DNA of 64,000 nucleotides from Marinococcus halotolerans DSM 16375 (GTDB lineage Bacteria; Bacillota; Bacilli; Bacillales; Marinococcaceae): positions 165,122-229,121 of the forward strand of contig NZ_ATVM01000004.1 in the NCBI RefSeq assembly GCF_000420725.1. The letters are read 5' to 3'. The notes beneath the pieces are model-generated. The model ran no database searches. It was given only the letters and a program-made list of their open reading frames with translations, and was not told the origin of the DNA. Below, piece by piece: positions 33,299 through 42,097 of this stretch. Each line of letters starts with the position of its first letter. Within the stretch, counting starts at the first letter, position 1. The position numbers and the translations under genes are program-made.

Positions 33299-33889
33299 AT
33301 GAACGCAAAGGCGGTGAAGCTTGTGACAGGGGAACAGATGAATGTAACGGTAATATGCGGGAGCCTGCGGAAGGAATCCTATAACCGGAAACTGTTGGAT
33401 TTAATGAAAGCAGAGTTTCCGGAGCATTGGGAGGTTGAAGAAGCATTTTTGCATCAAATTCCACTTTATCATGCCGATGTAGAAGAAGCAGGGGCCCCGG
33501 AAGCCGTGGTAGAATTGAAACGCGCCATGATGCGTGCGGACGGGGTCATTATCGTGACTCCCGAATATAATAATGGCATGCCGGGTGTGGTAAAGAATGC
33601 TCTGGACTGGGCCTCCAGCCCGCCCGCCCACTCCGCTCTGACCCATCGCGCTTTCGCGCTTGCCGGAGCGACTCCCGGGGGCGGAGGCACGGCTTTATCC
33701 CAGTACCAGGTCCGGCAGACACTGACAGCTGCTGAAGCCTATGTAATGCCCGGGCCGAAAATGCTGGTGGCGGGCGTGGCAGGAAAAATGAACAAAGAGC
33801 TGGATACGCTGGAGGATGAAAAAACTACGCAGCACGTAAAAAAGTTCGTGCAGGCGTTTAATAGCTGGATGCACCGTTTTGACGAATAA
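33299..33889 (+). CDS. NADPH-dependent FMN reductase (ChrR/azoreductase-like flavodoxin fold)
   Basis: This protein of up to 196 residues has the FMN phosphate loop CGSLRKESYNRKLL and the family signature VTPEYNNGMPGVVKNALDWAS, as in ChrR, YieF and related quinone or metal-ion reductases. GAGG precedes the ATG at 33299. The family-typical N-terminus is MNVTVICGSLR at 33338, so 13 residues may be extra. It lies 27 nt before khtT and may share an operon with the K+/H+ antiporter; detoxification of electrophiles or quinones would fit both. Confidence 0.88.
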   Translation: MNAKAVKLVTGEQMNVTVICGSLRKESYNRKLLDLMKAEFPEHWEVEEAFLHQIPLYHADVEEAGAPEAVVELKRAMMRADGVIIVTPEYNNGMPGVVKNALDWASSPPAHSALTHRAFALAGATPGGGGTALSQYQVRQTLTAAEAYVMPGPKMLVAGVAGKMNKELDTLEDEKTTQHVKKFVQAFNSWMHRFDE

Positions 33890-33916
33890 AGAAAAGGCAC
33901 ACAGGAGGAATGACAA

Positions 33917-34414
33917 ATGAGAATCAGAGAACATGACCTGCCGGGGGTAGGAAAACGAGTGTCGTTTGAAAACCGGGACGGTATTACCACGGTCATGATC
34001 GTACACCATAGCGGTAAAAGAGAAATTTATTTTGTCGAAGATGAAGATGACGACGAGGCTCTTTTTTCAACTATATTCACATCCGATGAAGCAAAGGAGC
34101 TGGGTGCCCGTCTGCTTGGCATCCACGATGAACCGGTGGATGAAGAAAGCTTTGAGCGCTTTCGCCTGTTAAGAAAGAAAATGCTTGTCGACTGGATCAA
34201 AGTAAAAAAAGGCTCGCCGATGGATACGCGCTCAGTGGAAGAAGCCCAGACGTCAATCCCGGAAGGAGTTTCTATTGTCGGCATCATGAGAGATAAAGAT
34301 ATTCTTCCGAAGCCGGAGGATGATTTTATCATTCAGGCCGGGGACACCCTGCTTGTGGTTGGAAAGAAAGATATTATTGGGCGCTTTGAAGAAGTTTGTA
34401 AGGCGAAAGGATAA
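33917..34414 (+). CDS. khtT: KhtT-like regulatory subunit of K+/H+ antiporter (RCK_C/TrkA-C domain)
   Basis: This 165-residue cytoplasmic protein has an N-terminal adaptor region (MRIREHDLPGVGKRVSFENRDG) and a C-terminal TrkA-C domain (SIPEGVSIVGIMRDKDILPKPEDDFIIQAGDTLLVVG). In B. subtilis KhtT binds cyclic di-AMP and controls KhtU. The start has ACAGGAGG. It ends 5 nt before khtU, so the two are one operon. The third partner, khtS, is not present. Confidence 0.92.
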   Translation: MRIREHDLPGVGKRVSFENRDGITTVMIVHHSGKREIYFVEDEDDDEALFSTIFTSDEAKELGARLLGIHDEPVDEESFERFRLLRKKMLVDWIKVKKGSPMDTRSVEEAQTSIPEGVSIVGIMRDKDILPKPEDDFIIQAGDTLLVVGKKDIIGRFEEVCKAKG

Positions 34415-34419
34415 TTCTT

Positions 34420-35577
34420 ATGCCGGAAATGCCTGATCTGCTTGCTGCGGGATTGATGCTGCTCGTACTTTTTATCGGGGGATGGATGTCTTTTAAGATG
34501 CGGTTCCCCGAGGTCATCATCTATCTATTAATTGGAATTGTCGTCAGCAGCTGGCTGGCAGATTCTCACCTGCTGTATTTTGCCGGTGAAATTGGTATTG
34601 TCCTGCTGTTTTTTATGCTGGGGATGGAGTTTCCGGTCCGGCAGCTCATCCATGTCGCAACAAAGGTTTTTCGGGCCGGGCTTCTAGATATTGTACTCAG
34701 CTTCGGGGTCACCGTAGGTATTACGCTGGCATTTGGTCTTGGATGGCTCGAGGCCTTAATCATAGGCGGCGTCGCCTACGCCACAAGCTCTTCGATCACA
34801 GCCAAAATGCTTGAAAGCTCCAAACGTATGGCAAACCCCGAGTCTGAATTTATACTTGGCCTTCTCATTTTTGAGGATTTATTCGCTCCAGTGCTGGTGG
34901 CGGTGCTCGTAAGTATGACTGTAGGCAGCGGAGTTACAATTGGTACGCTTGGATGGACCTTCGTTCAAATTATTATACTGGTCGCAGGAGCGGTCCTGCT
35001 CGGGATATTTGTTTTCCGAAAATTGCGTTCATTTGTGGACCGCTATATGGACGAAGATTTTTTTCTGCTTTTTGTTTTTGGCATTGCGCTTACGTACGGC
35101 GGTATTGCTTTGTATTTGAATTTATCCGAGGTGCTGGGCGCTTTTCTGGCTGGAATTATCCTTGCGGAAGTGAAACGCAGCGACGTGCTCGAAGGCCTGG
35201 TCGTGCGCTTTCGGGATTTGCTGCTCCCAATGTTTTTTGTTTATTTCGGCACTACCATTGAGGTCGGGGAAGGAGTGCCGATGATACCGATGCTTCTCGT
35301 ACTGCTTTTCTGGTCAGTGGCTGCGAAAATAATCGTCGGGTTTGCAGGCGGAAAACTGTACGGCCTGTCATCCAAAGTAGCTCTGCGCGCAGGCTTATCT
35401 TTAACCCAGCGCGGGGAATTCTCAATTATAATCGCGGCACTTGCTACGGGAACCCTGCGAACCTTCAGCAGTATTTTTATTCTTCTTTCGGCTCTCGCCG
35501 GAGTATATTTGTTCCAGAAAGCACCTGAGCTTGCCACAAGTATTTACGGAAAGAAAAGAAACAAAAAAACAGCATAA
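34420..35577 (+). CDS. khtU: KhtU-like K+/H+ antiporter (CPA2)
   Basis: This 385-residue membrane antiporter with about twelve helices is of the CPA2 family: GEIGIVLLFFMLGMEF, GGVAYATSSSITAKMLESS, LIFEDLFAPVLVA and LTQRGEFSIIIAALA. It extrudes K+ in exchange for H+, which protects against alkaline pH, high K+ and methylglyoxal stress in B. subtilis. Its ATG is 5 nt from the khtT stop. The lack of a C-terminal RCK domain is explained by the separate KhtT protein. Confidence 0.93.
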   Translation: MPEMPDLLAAGLMLLVLFIGGWMSFKMRFPEVIIYLLIGIVVSSWLADSHLLYFAGEIGIVLLFFMLGMEFPVRQLIHVATKVFRAGLLDIVLSFGVTVGITLAFGLGWLEALIIGGVAYATSSSITAKMLESSKRMANPESEFILGLLIFEDLFAPVLVAVLVSMTVGSGVTIGTLGWTFVQIIILVAGAVLLGIFVFRKLRSFVDRYMDEDFFLLFVFGIALTYGGIALYLNLSEVLGAFLAGIILAEVKRSDVLEGLVVRFRDLLLPMFFVYFGTTIEVGEGVPMIPMLLVLLFWSVAAKIIVGFAGGKLYGLSSKVALRAGLSLTQRGEFSIIIAALATGTLRTFSSIFILLSALAGVYLFQKAPELATSIYGKKRNKKTA

Positions 35578-35591
35578 AATAAAGCTTTGAG

Positions 35592-35621
35592 GGCTGCCTC
35601 ATAGATGAGCAGTCTTTTTTA
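35592..35621 (+). terminator. Rho-independent terminator of khtTU
   Basis: GGCTG-C-CTCA pairs with TGAG-CAGTC around TAGA, followed by TTTTTT. Confidence 0.75.
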
Positions 35622-35692
35622 TATAATTTTACGAAGGCTTTATTTTTAATCATCTCTACGGTATGTTGAAGCAAGAGAAGGAGGAGTGTTAT

Positions 35693-36022
35693 ATGCTGAC
35701 TGGTATTTTTTTATTTATTCTGGCAGGAGTTATGGAAATCGGCGGCGGCTATTTGGTCTGGCAGTGGATAAGAGAGTCGCGTCCGGTGTATTACGGCCTT
35801 TTCGGAGCAGCAGGGCTTGTAATGTACGGGGTAATTGCGGCTTTTCAGGTGTTTCCGGCATTTGGAAGAGTTTACGCAGCATATGGCGGTATATTTATAA
35901 TTATGTCCCTGCTCTGGGGCTGGTGGATCGACGGCTGGCGTCCGGACACATACGATTGGGTGGGGGCTGCCTTTTGCATTATCGGTGTAAGTATCATGCT
36001 GTGGGCGCCCCGCGGGGCATAA
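35693..36022 (+). CDS. YnfA-family (UPF0060) small membrane protein
   Basis: The 109-residue protein has four membrane helices and matches the YnfA family, SMR-related inner-membrane proteins: LAGVMEIGGGYLVWQWIRE, GRVYAAYGGIFIIMSLLWGWWIDGWRPDTYDWVGA. E. coli YnfA has been linked to small-drug export. AAGGAGGAG precedes the ATG at 35693. It is convergent with the TRIC-like gene. Confidence 0.92.
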   Translation: MLTGIFLFILAGVMEIGGGYLVWQWIRESRPVYYGLFGAAGLVMYGVIAAFQVFPAFGRVYAAYGGIFIIMSLLWGWWIDGWRPDTYDWVGAAFCIIGVSIMLWAPRGA

Positions 36023-36050
36023 AAAAAGCCCGCCGGAGAGCGGCGGGAGG
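36021..36050 (-). terminator. Rho-independent terminator of the TRIC-like gene
   Basis: TCCCGCCG and CGGCGGG arms around CTCTC are followed by seven T residues on the minus strand. Confidence 0.82.
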
Positions 36051-36053
36051 AAT

Positions 36054-36659
36054 TTACATGGACGGAATCGTCCGGTGGGGAAGCTTCCATTGAAAGCGGT
36101 AGGAGCATACACGGCCGGAAACGAGTAAAACAAATAGCAAGAACAGGCCCAAGCCGCCGGTAACCCAGCCCATACCGATAAATAAGCCGCCGACCAGCGC
36201 CCACAGGGCGTAGACCTCTGAGTGAAGCACCATCGGTTTTCGGTTGGCCAGCACGTCACGGATCAGTCCACCGCCGCTTCCCGTTAGTACCGCAGCCACG
36301 ATGACGGCGCTGAGCGGGTGCCCCATTTCTACCGCAAAGAGGGCCCCCTGCATCGCAAAAGAAGCAAGGCCGATGGCATCAAAAAATGACCCCCAGCTGT
36401 GCCAGTGCTTCATTAAAATGTTTGGAAAAAGTACAAACAGCAGAATAGAAAAAAAGGAAACCTGGAAAAACAGTCCCTGGCTCCACAGCTCTGACACGGG
36501 GACCCCGATCAGAATATTTCGAATCGCTCCTCCCCCGAACGCTGTGATAAATCCTAAAAACAACACCCCAAAGATATCAAGGTCTTCTTCCATAGCGACA
36601 ATCGCCCCGCTGATGGAAAACGCAATGGTGCCTACCACTGTCAGCATATCCCAGGTCAT
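36054..36659 (-). CDS. TRIC-type cation channel family protein (UPF0126)
   Basis: This 201-residue protein with seven helices contains two repeats of the UPF0126/YadS family: GTIAFSISGAIVAMEEDLDIFGVLFLGFITAFGGGAIRNILIG, and the second half DAIGLASFAMQGALFAVEMG with AVLTGSGGGLIRDVLAN. Bacterial homologues form trimeric monovalent-cation channels. The start has AAAGGGGG. It is a single gene. Confidence 0.9.
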   Translation of the reverse strand: MTWDMLTVVGTIAFSISGAIVAMEEDLDIFGVLFLGFITAFGGGAIRNILIGVPVSELWSQGLFFQVSFFSILLFVLFPNILMKHWHSWGSFFDAIGLASFAMQGALFAVEMGHPLSAVIVAAVLTGSGGGLIRDVLANRKPMVLHSEVYALWALVGGLFIGMGWVTGGLGLFLLFVLLVSGRVCSYRFQWKLPHRTIPSM

Positions 36660-36914
36660 ACAGATCCCCCTTTCCCGGTTGATACGTCTTCATATAAAAA
36701 TCGCTGCCGGAAAGGCAGCGACGGTGTATACACTTTTAGTCCGAGAACGATTATAAGCTGTAACTGGAAAAATAGCAACCCAGTGCCGGTGTAAAGAGAC
36801 AGGAAGAATATTTCTGTTGCGATGGTGCAAAGAGCAGTTAATGTTTCAGCTGCCGGGGGAATCATATATAAAATAGAGACGAAAAATAATATTTATACAA
36901 AAAGAAGGGGCCCT

Positions 36915-38186
36915 ATGAATATAGAAAACATACATACAAAAGCTTACGCGAAAAAACTGGATGAAGGTGATGAACTCCGGAAGTACCGCCGAGAATTCTA
37001 CATGGGAGAGACGATTTATTTGGATGGAAATTCGCTCGGCCTGCTGTCGGAGCGGGCGGAAAAAAGCGTCCAGGAAATTATGGATATGTGGAAGCAGCTT
37101 GGCATTGAGGGATGGACAAATGGAAGCCATCCCTGGTATTACCTGTCGGAAAAGCTGGCCCAGGCCTCGGCTCCGCTGCTTGGGGCAAAAGAGACAGAAG
37201 TGATTGTTACCGGTTCAACGACCGTAAATATTCACCAGATGCTTGCTACCTTTTATCAGCCTGCCGCCAAACGGTACAAAATACTTACAGATGATACGGC
37301 TTTTCCCACCGATATTTACGCATTAAAAAGCCAGCTTCATCTGCGCGGCCTGGGAGAAGAGGCACTGGTTCAGGCCCCGAGCCGGGAAGGGATGCTTGAT
37401 GAGGATGAGATTATCGACAGGATGAATGAAGGTACTGCTCTATTGTTTCTTCCGGGCGTATTGTACCGGAGCGGCCAGGTGCTCGATATGGAGCGGTTAA
37501 CGAAGGAAGCACAAGCCCGAGGCATTATGGTCGGTCTCGATCTTTGTCACTCGGTCGGCTCTGTACCGCATGAGCTTCATGCGTGGGGCGTCGATTTTGC
37601 TGTCTGGTGCAATTATAAGCATTTGAATGGAGGGCCCGGAGCTGTTGCAGGGCTGTACGTTCATGAAAAGCACTTTGGGCAATCACCGGGACTTGCGGGC
37701 TGGTTCAGTTCAAAAAAATCCGTGCAGTTTGATATGAAGCATACCCTCGAGCCGGAAGAATCAGCCGGAGCTTATGAAATCGGGACCCCGCATGTGCTGA
37801 GTATGGCTCCTTTGATCGGGTCTCTGGAAATGTTCGGGGAAGCAGGGATAAAACGAGTACGGGAAAAATCTCTGCGGCTAACCGGCTATATGATCGATCT
37901 GATTGACTCTGGTGTTGGCAGCGGCCTGAAGGTGGTAAGCCCGCGAAAGCCAGCTTTGAGAGGCGGGCATGTGCTTCTTAAGCATGAATACGCCGCCGGC
38001 ATCTGCAACGCATTGAAAGCAGAAGGCATCGTGCCTGATTTCCGGTCGCCGTCATATATCCGGATGGCGCCGGTGGCGTTGTACAATACGTATGAAGAAG
38101 TACGGCTGGCGGTAGAAACGCTGAAAAGAATTATAGATAATGAAGAATACCTGCAGTTTTCAAATGAACGCGGAACGATTGCCTGA
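36915..38186 (+). CDS. kynU: Kynureninase
   Basis: This 423-residue PLP enzyme of the kynureninase family cleaves kynurenine to anthranilate and alanine. Visible are [12 protein letters not shown] near the N-terminus, the Asp of the PLP pyridine site in [38 protein letters not shown] with the Schiff-base Lys in NYKHL, and [23 protein letters not shown] precedes the ATG at 36915. No tryptophan dioxygenase or formamidase genes are nearby. It lies 36 nt before a GltB-like gene and is likely cotranscribed with it. Confidence 0.93.
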   Translation: MNIENIHTKAYAKKLDEGDELRKYRREFYMGETIYLDGNSLGLLSERAEKSVQEIMDMWKQLGIEGWTNGSHPWYYLSEKLAQASAPLLGAKETEVIVTGSTTVNIHQMLATFYQPAAKRYKILTDDTAFPTDIYALKSQLHLRGLGEEALVQAPSREGMLDEDEIIDRMNEGTALLFLPGVLYRSGQVLDMERLTKEAQARGIMVGLDLCHSVGSVPHELHAWGVDFAVWCNYKHLNGGPGAVAGLYVHEKHFGQSPGLAGWFSSKKSVQFDMKHTLEPEESAGAYEIGTPHVLSMAPLIGSLEMFGEAGIKRVREKSLRLTGYMIDLIDSGVGSGLKVVSPRKPALRGGHVLLKHEYAAGICNALKAEGIVPDFRSPSYIRMAPVALYNTYEEVRLAVETLKRIIDNEEYLQFSNERGTIA

Positions 38187-38222
38187 GAAAGGTGAGACAA
38201 AGTGAAAGGAGGAAGTCCGGAG

Positions 38223-39833
38223 ATGCAAACAGCTATTATTGTTCTGCTGGGTCTGTTAATTGCTTTTATCGTTTTGGTGCCTGCAGGGCTGGTGCTTTGG
38301 ATGTACGTTAAGGACCGACGGCAGAGGCAGCACGCTATTTTAAAAAATTTCCCGGTTCTCGGGAGGATGCGTTATTTAATTGAAAAAACGGGACCGGAGT
38401 TTCGGCAGTATTTATTTAACAACGATCTTGAGGGAAAACCCTTTTCAAGAGAGCAGTTCATTTCTACGGTCAAAGCCGGTAAATACAAAACACGCATGCT
38501 TGGCTACGGTTCGAAGGAGGACTTTAATACGAATGGATATTATATCGTAAACGACATGTATCCGACGCTTGAAGAGGAGGTGCGCCGGGACAGGAAGGCA
38601 GAAGCCGTTCCGTCCAAGGTGTACGAAATTGACAATGACCGGTTGTTTACAAGGCAGGAGCACCGGGTGGAGGAATCGTTCGATCCGTTTCTGCTTGATG
38701 AGCAGGACATTCTTACGCTTGGAAAACATAGCGGGGTCAAGCACCCTTTCCGTGTGAAGGGGCTTATCGGCCAGTCAGGCATGAGCTACGGGTCGCTCGG
38801 AGACCGGGCGATCGAAGCATTGTCCACAGGAAACGCCCGGGCTGGCGGGTCCTGGATGAACACTGGGGAAGGGGGACTGTCGGACTACCATCTGAAGGGC
38901 GGAGCGGACATTATGTGGCAGATCGGTCCGGGACTGTTCGGGGCAAGAGACCGTGCCGGCAATTTTAACCGGCAGCTGTTTCAGGAACAGGCAGCTTACG
39001 ATGAGGTAAAGGCTGTAGAGATCAAGCTGGCTCAGGGAGCTAAGCAGCGCGGCGGCCATGTCGACGGGGCTAAGGTTACCGAAAAAATTGCCGCTGTCCG
39101 GAATGTGGAGCCGTGGAAAACGATAGACAGTCCGAACCGGTTTAAAGATATTGAAACAACAGGAAAGCTGATGTCTTTTCTTGAAGAACTGCGGCAGCTG
39201 AGTGAAAAGCCGGTCGGCATCAAAATCACTCTTGGCTTAAGACAGCACGCCACCAAGCTGGCGGAGGAGCTGAAGACCTCGGAGATTCTTCCCGACTTTA
39301 TCACGCTGGACGGCAGCGAGGGAGGCACCGGGGCTTCCTACAAAGAAATGGCGGACAGTGTAGCCCTCCCGCTCTTTTCAGCGCTGCCGATGCTTGAAGA
39401 AGCGCTGCTTGAAGCAGGGATTAGAGACAAAATCACCATCATTGCCTCAGGGAAGCTGCTAACGCCGAACAAGGCAGTCACAGCACTGGCCCTTGGCGCA
39501 GATTTGATCCATGTGGCGAGAGGATTCATGGTCAGCGTCGGCTGTATCATGGCGCAGGTGTGCCACACCAACGAGTGCCCGGTCGGAGTGGCCACGACCG
39601 ATCCGAAGCGGCAGGAGGCTCTGGATATTGAAGAAAAATCCTACCGCGTCACCAATTTTATTATTTCTATGCGCGAAGGAATGCATAATTTAGCGGTGGC
39701 GGCCGGTCTCCATTCGCCGACGGAATTTAATCGGAATAATCTTATTTATAAAGATATGGATGGCCGTACGTATTCTGTCGAAGACATTGTAGAAAGAAAA
39801 ATGGAACGTACGCAAAGCTTAAGAAAATTTTAA
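38223..39833 (+). CDS. FMN-binding glutamate-synthase-domain protein (YerD-like)
   Basis: The 536-residue protein has one N-terminal membrane helix (residues 3-28) and the glutamate-synthase central/FMN domain: GLIGQSGMSYGSLGDRAIEALS, FITLDGSEGGTGASYKEM and a 3Fe-4S motif C-IMAQV-C-HTNE-C-PVG. It lacks the amidotransferase and C-terminal GXGXG domains of full GltB. Relatives such as B. subtilis YerD are presumed amino-acid or amine oxidoreductases. The ATG at 38223 has AGGAGG 10 nt upstream; an in-frame GTG at 38202 overlaps that site. It lies behind kynU. Confidence 0.88.
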   Translation: MQTAIIVLLGLLIAFIVLVPAGLVLWMYVKDRRQRQHAILKNFPVLGRMRYLIEKTGPEFRQYLFNNDLEGKPFSREQFISTVKAGKYKTRMLGYGSKEDFNTNGYYIVNDMYPTLEEEVRRDRKAEAVPSKVYEIDNDRLFTRQEHRVEESFDPFLLDEQDILTLGKHSGVKHPFRVKGLIGQSGMSYGSLGDRAIEALSTGNARAGGSWMNTGEGGLSDYHLKGGADIMWQIGPGLFGARDRAGNFNRQLFQEQAAYDEVKAVEIKLAQGAKQRGGHVDGAKVTEKIAAVRNVEPWKTIDSPNRFKDIETTGKLMSFLEELRQLSEKPVGIKITLGLRQHATKLAEELKTSEILPDFITLDGSEGGTGASYKEMADSVALPLFSALPMLEEALLEAGIRDKITIIASGKLLTPNKAVTALALGADLIHVARGFMVSVGCIMAQVCHTNECPVGVATTDPKRQEALDIEEKSYRVTNFIISMREGMHNLAVAAGLHSPTEFNRNNLIYKDMDGRTYSVEDIVERKMERTQSLRKF

Positions 39834-39853
39834 AAGGCCGCAGAGAGGAAAGT

Positions 39854-39867
39854 ATTTCCCGGGAAAT
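39854..39867. repeat. 14-bp palindrome ATTTCCCGGGAAAT, copy 2
   Basis: This copy is identical to the one at 31777 and extends to 16 bp with flanking T and A. It lies 20 bp past the GltB-like stop. Confidence 0.5.
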
Positions 39868-39892
39868 AAACGGCTTCTGCCGTACGCTTAAA

Positions 39893-39930
39893 GAAAAAAC
39901 CGCCGAAGTGTATGCTCACTTTGGCGGTTC
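39893..39930 (-). terminator. Rho-independent terminator of hemQ
   Basis: AACCGCCAAAGTG pairs with CACTTCGGCGGTT around AGCATA (one wobble pair), followed by TTTTTT on the minus strand. Confidence 0.88.
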
Positions 39931-39936
39931 GTTTAA

Positions 39937-40686
39937 TTATACAGAAAAATATACCTGGATTTTTTCCGGCTCGAGAATGTTTCCGACATAAAAGGCTCCA
40001 AAGTCGCCGTAGCGGGCAGAGACTTCGTCAAAACGCATTTCGTATACGAGCTTTTTAAACTGCAGGGCGTCATGAGCAAATAAAGTGACTCCCCATTCCC
40101 AGTCATCAAGACCGGTGGATCCGGTAATAATCTGTTTTACTTTTCCGGCATACTGACGGCCGGTCATGCCGTGTGCTTTCATTAGTTCGCGGCGTTTATC
40201 GATCGGAAGCGAATACCAGTTGTCTTCGCCTTCCCGTTTTTTATCCATCGGATAGAAGCAGAAATGCTCCCATTTTGGCAGGATAGGGTAAATACGTCCG
40301 CGGATCCACGGATTATCGAGAGGGTCGCTCCCGTCTTCCGGGGGCAAGTAGTTTCCAAGCTCTACGATGGAAACGTATGAGTAGGCAGGAGTCGTGTAAG
40401 CCGCGAGCCCCGATTTATCGAAAGCGAGCTCAATATCGTGAATCTCTTTCATGGTTTCACGGAGCACCATGATAACAAAATCGGCTTTTTGGCCGACAAT
40501 CGTGTATAAAGCATGGCTGCCCTGTTCAGCCTCTTCCACCTGCTGAAAACCTTCAATCATACGATGAAACTCGTTAACCATCTGGTCGCGCTCTTCGCTT
40601 GGCACCTGCTTCCATGCATGCCAGTCAAAGTGGCGGAAGTCATGCAGGCAATACCAGCCGTCGAGTGTTTGAGAAGCTTCGCTCAT
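39937..40686 (-). CDS. hemQ: Coproheme decarboxylase HemQ (YwfI)
   Basis: This 249-residue chlorite-dismutase-family protein catalyses the last step of the coproporphyrin-dependent heme pathway, converting coproheme to heme b with peroxide. The catalytic Tyr145 lies in [20 protein letters not shown] and the proximal His172 in [16 protein letters not shown]. Length and motifs match Firmicute HemQ. The start has AGGAGG. It is divergent from pta, as I recall for the B. subtilis ywf region. Confidence 0.96.
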   Translation of the reverse strand: MSEASQTLDGWYCLHDFRHFDWHAWKQVPSEERDQMVNEFHRMIEGFQQVEEAEQGSHALYTIVGQKADFVIMVLRETMKEIHDIELAFDKSGLAAYTTPAYSYVSIVELGNYLPPEDGSDPLDNPWIRGRIYPILPKWEHFCFYPMDKKREGEDNWYSLPIDKRRELMKAHGMTGRQYAGKVKQIITGSTGLDDWEWGVTLFAHDALQFKKLVYEMRFDEVSARYGDFGAFYVGNILEPEKIQVYFSV

Positions 40687-41046
40687 CCTGATTCCTCCTT
40701 CATCTAAACCTTCCGTTGCCCACTATACCACAGTACAAGAGCGTCCAAAACGAATATGATTGAGCAATTTGTGACACGTGCATGATGGTCGTTGAAAAAC
40801 GATCAGCCCTTCTGCATCAGGAATTAAGGGGGCAAAAGTGTGAAAATTTACAAATCATTGAATTTATTCGTCCCGGTTTATTTTTCCTGACAGAAGGAGT
40901 ATGCTAATGTATGAAAACTGTGCAGGTATTTTCACAATGAATAAACGAATGCTTCTCTGCAGAAGCTTCGCTAATTATCTGAAGAACTACTACAATGGAA
41001 CCAACACCATATACACTTGTTTACAATATTTTGAGGAGGAATTTTG
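40687..41046. other. 360-bp hemQ-pta divergent regulatory region
   Basis: No gene is supported here. It carries an inverted repeat TGAAAA-N11-TTTTCA at 40912-40934, a second AT-rich near-palindrome (TGTGAAAATTTACA near 40849), and a 37-codon frame (40937-41050) whose TGA overlaps the pta TTG start. I found no clear CcpA cre site, although pta is CcpA-controlled in B. subtilis. Promoters for both genes must lie here, but none is unambiguous. Confidence 0.6.
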
Positions 41047-42051
41047 TTGAGCGATCTTTTCGCATCCATCTATGATCAGGTGAAAAAAGAACATCCTTCC
41101 ATCGTACTGCCGGAAGGAGACGATGACCGCGTCGTCCAGGCAGCCTCACGTCTCGGGGAAGAAAATGTGCTTACCCCTATTCTTATCGGAGACGAACAGG
41201 AAATAAAAGCGAGGGCACAGAATTTAGGCGTTCCTCTCGAAAACGTTACTGTCTTCAACCCGAAAACGTATGAAAAAATGGACGAGCTTGTAGCCGCTTT
41301 TGTTTCCCGTCGGAAAGGAAAAGAGACAGAGCGCACAGCAAGAGAAAAGCTGACAGACGTCAATTATTTCGGAACAATGCTTGTATATATGGATTTTGCA
41401 GACGGGCTCGTCAGCGGGGCAGCTCACTCTACCGGTGACACCGTACGTCCGGCGCTTCAAATTATTAAAACAAAACCAGGTATTCAAAAAACGTCCGGCG
41501 TATTTATTATGGTGAAAGAGGATCACAAATTCGTGTTTGCGGATTGTGCCATCAATATATCTCCAAGCGCTGAAGAATTAGCAGAAATAGCTATTTCCAC
41601 CGCAGAAACGGCAAAATCATTCGATATCGATCCAAAAGTAGCGATGCTCAGCTTTTCTACAAAAGGTTCGGCCGCTTCCATGGAAACGCAGAAGGTATCC
41701 GAAGCGACAAGAACCGCTCAACAGACCCGTCCGGATCTTGTTATTGACGGGGAGTTCCAGTTTGATGCCGCGTTTGTGCCGGCGGTAGCTCAAAAGAAAG
41801 CTCCGGATTCACCGCTTCGCGGCGAAGCGAATATATTTATTTTCCCAAGCCTGGAATCCGGGAACCTTGGCTATAAGATCGCCCAGCGTCTCGGCGGCTA
41901 CGATGCTATCGGACCGATTCTCCAGGGCCTGAACAAGCCGGTAAATGATCTCTCGAGAGGGTGCAGCATAGATGATGTGTATAAGCTTTCTCTTATTACG
42001 GCCAAGCAGGCTATCACTGAACGCGAAGCAGTAGCAAATAAAGAATCATAA
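41047..42051 (+). CDS. pta: Phosphate acetyltransferase
   Basis: This 334-residue enzyme converts acetyl-CoA and phosphate to acetyl phosphate, the first step of acetate overflow. Family motifs include IVLPEGDDDRVVQAASRL, FGTMLVYMDFADGLVSGAAHSTGDTVRPALQIIKT and a C-terminal GLNKPVNDLSRGCSIDDVYKL. Two TTG codons stand in tandem (41044, 41047), and the second has the better 7-nt spacing from AGGAGG. It ends in a strong bidirectional terminator. AckA is not in the window. Confidence 0.96.
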   Translation: MSDLFASIYDQVKKEHPSIVLPEGDDDRVVQAASRLGEENVLTPILIGDEQEIKARAQNLGVPLENVTVFNPKTYEKMDELVAAFVSRRKGKETERTAREKLTDVNYFGTMLVYMDFADGLVSGAAHSTGDTVRPALQIIKTKPGIQKTSGVFIMVKEDHKFVFADCAINISPSAEELAEIAISTAETAKSFDIDPKVAMLSFSTKGSAASMETQKVSEATRTAQQTRPDLVIDGEFQFDAAFVPAVAQKKAPDSPLRGEANIFIFPSLESGNLGYKIAQRLGGYDAIGPILQGLNKPVNDLSRGCSIDDVYKLSLITAKQAITEREAVANKES

Positions 42052-42054
42052 ATA

Positions 42055-42095
42055 AAAAAGACCTTTCGGATAAAAGCTCCGAAAGGTCTTTTTTG
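42055..42095. terminator. Bidirectional terminator between pta and the MBL hydrolase
   Basis: AAAAAAGACCTTTCGGA pairs perfectly with TCCGAAAGGTCTTTTTT around a 7-nt loop, with T runs on both strands. Confidence 0.93.
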
Positions 42096-42097
42096 TG

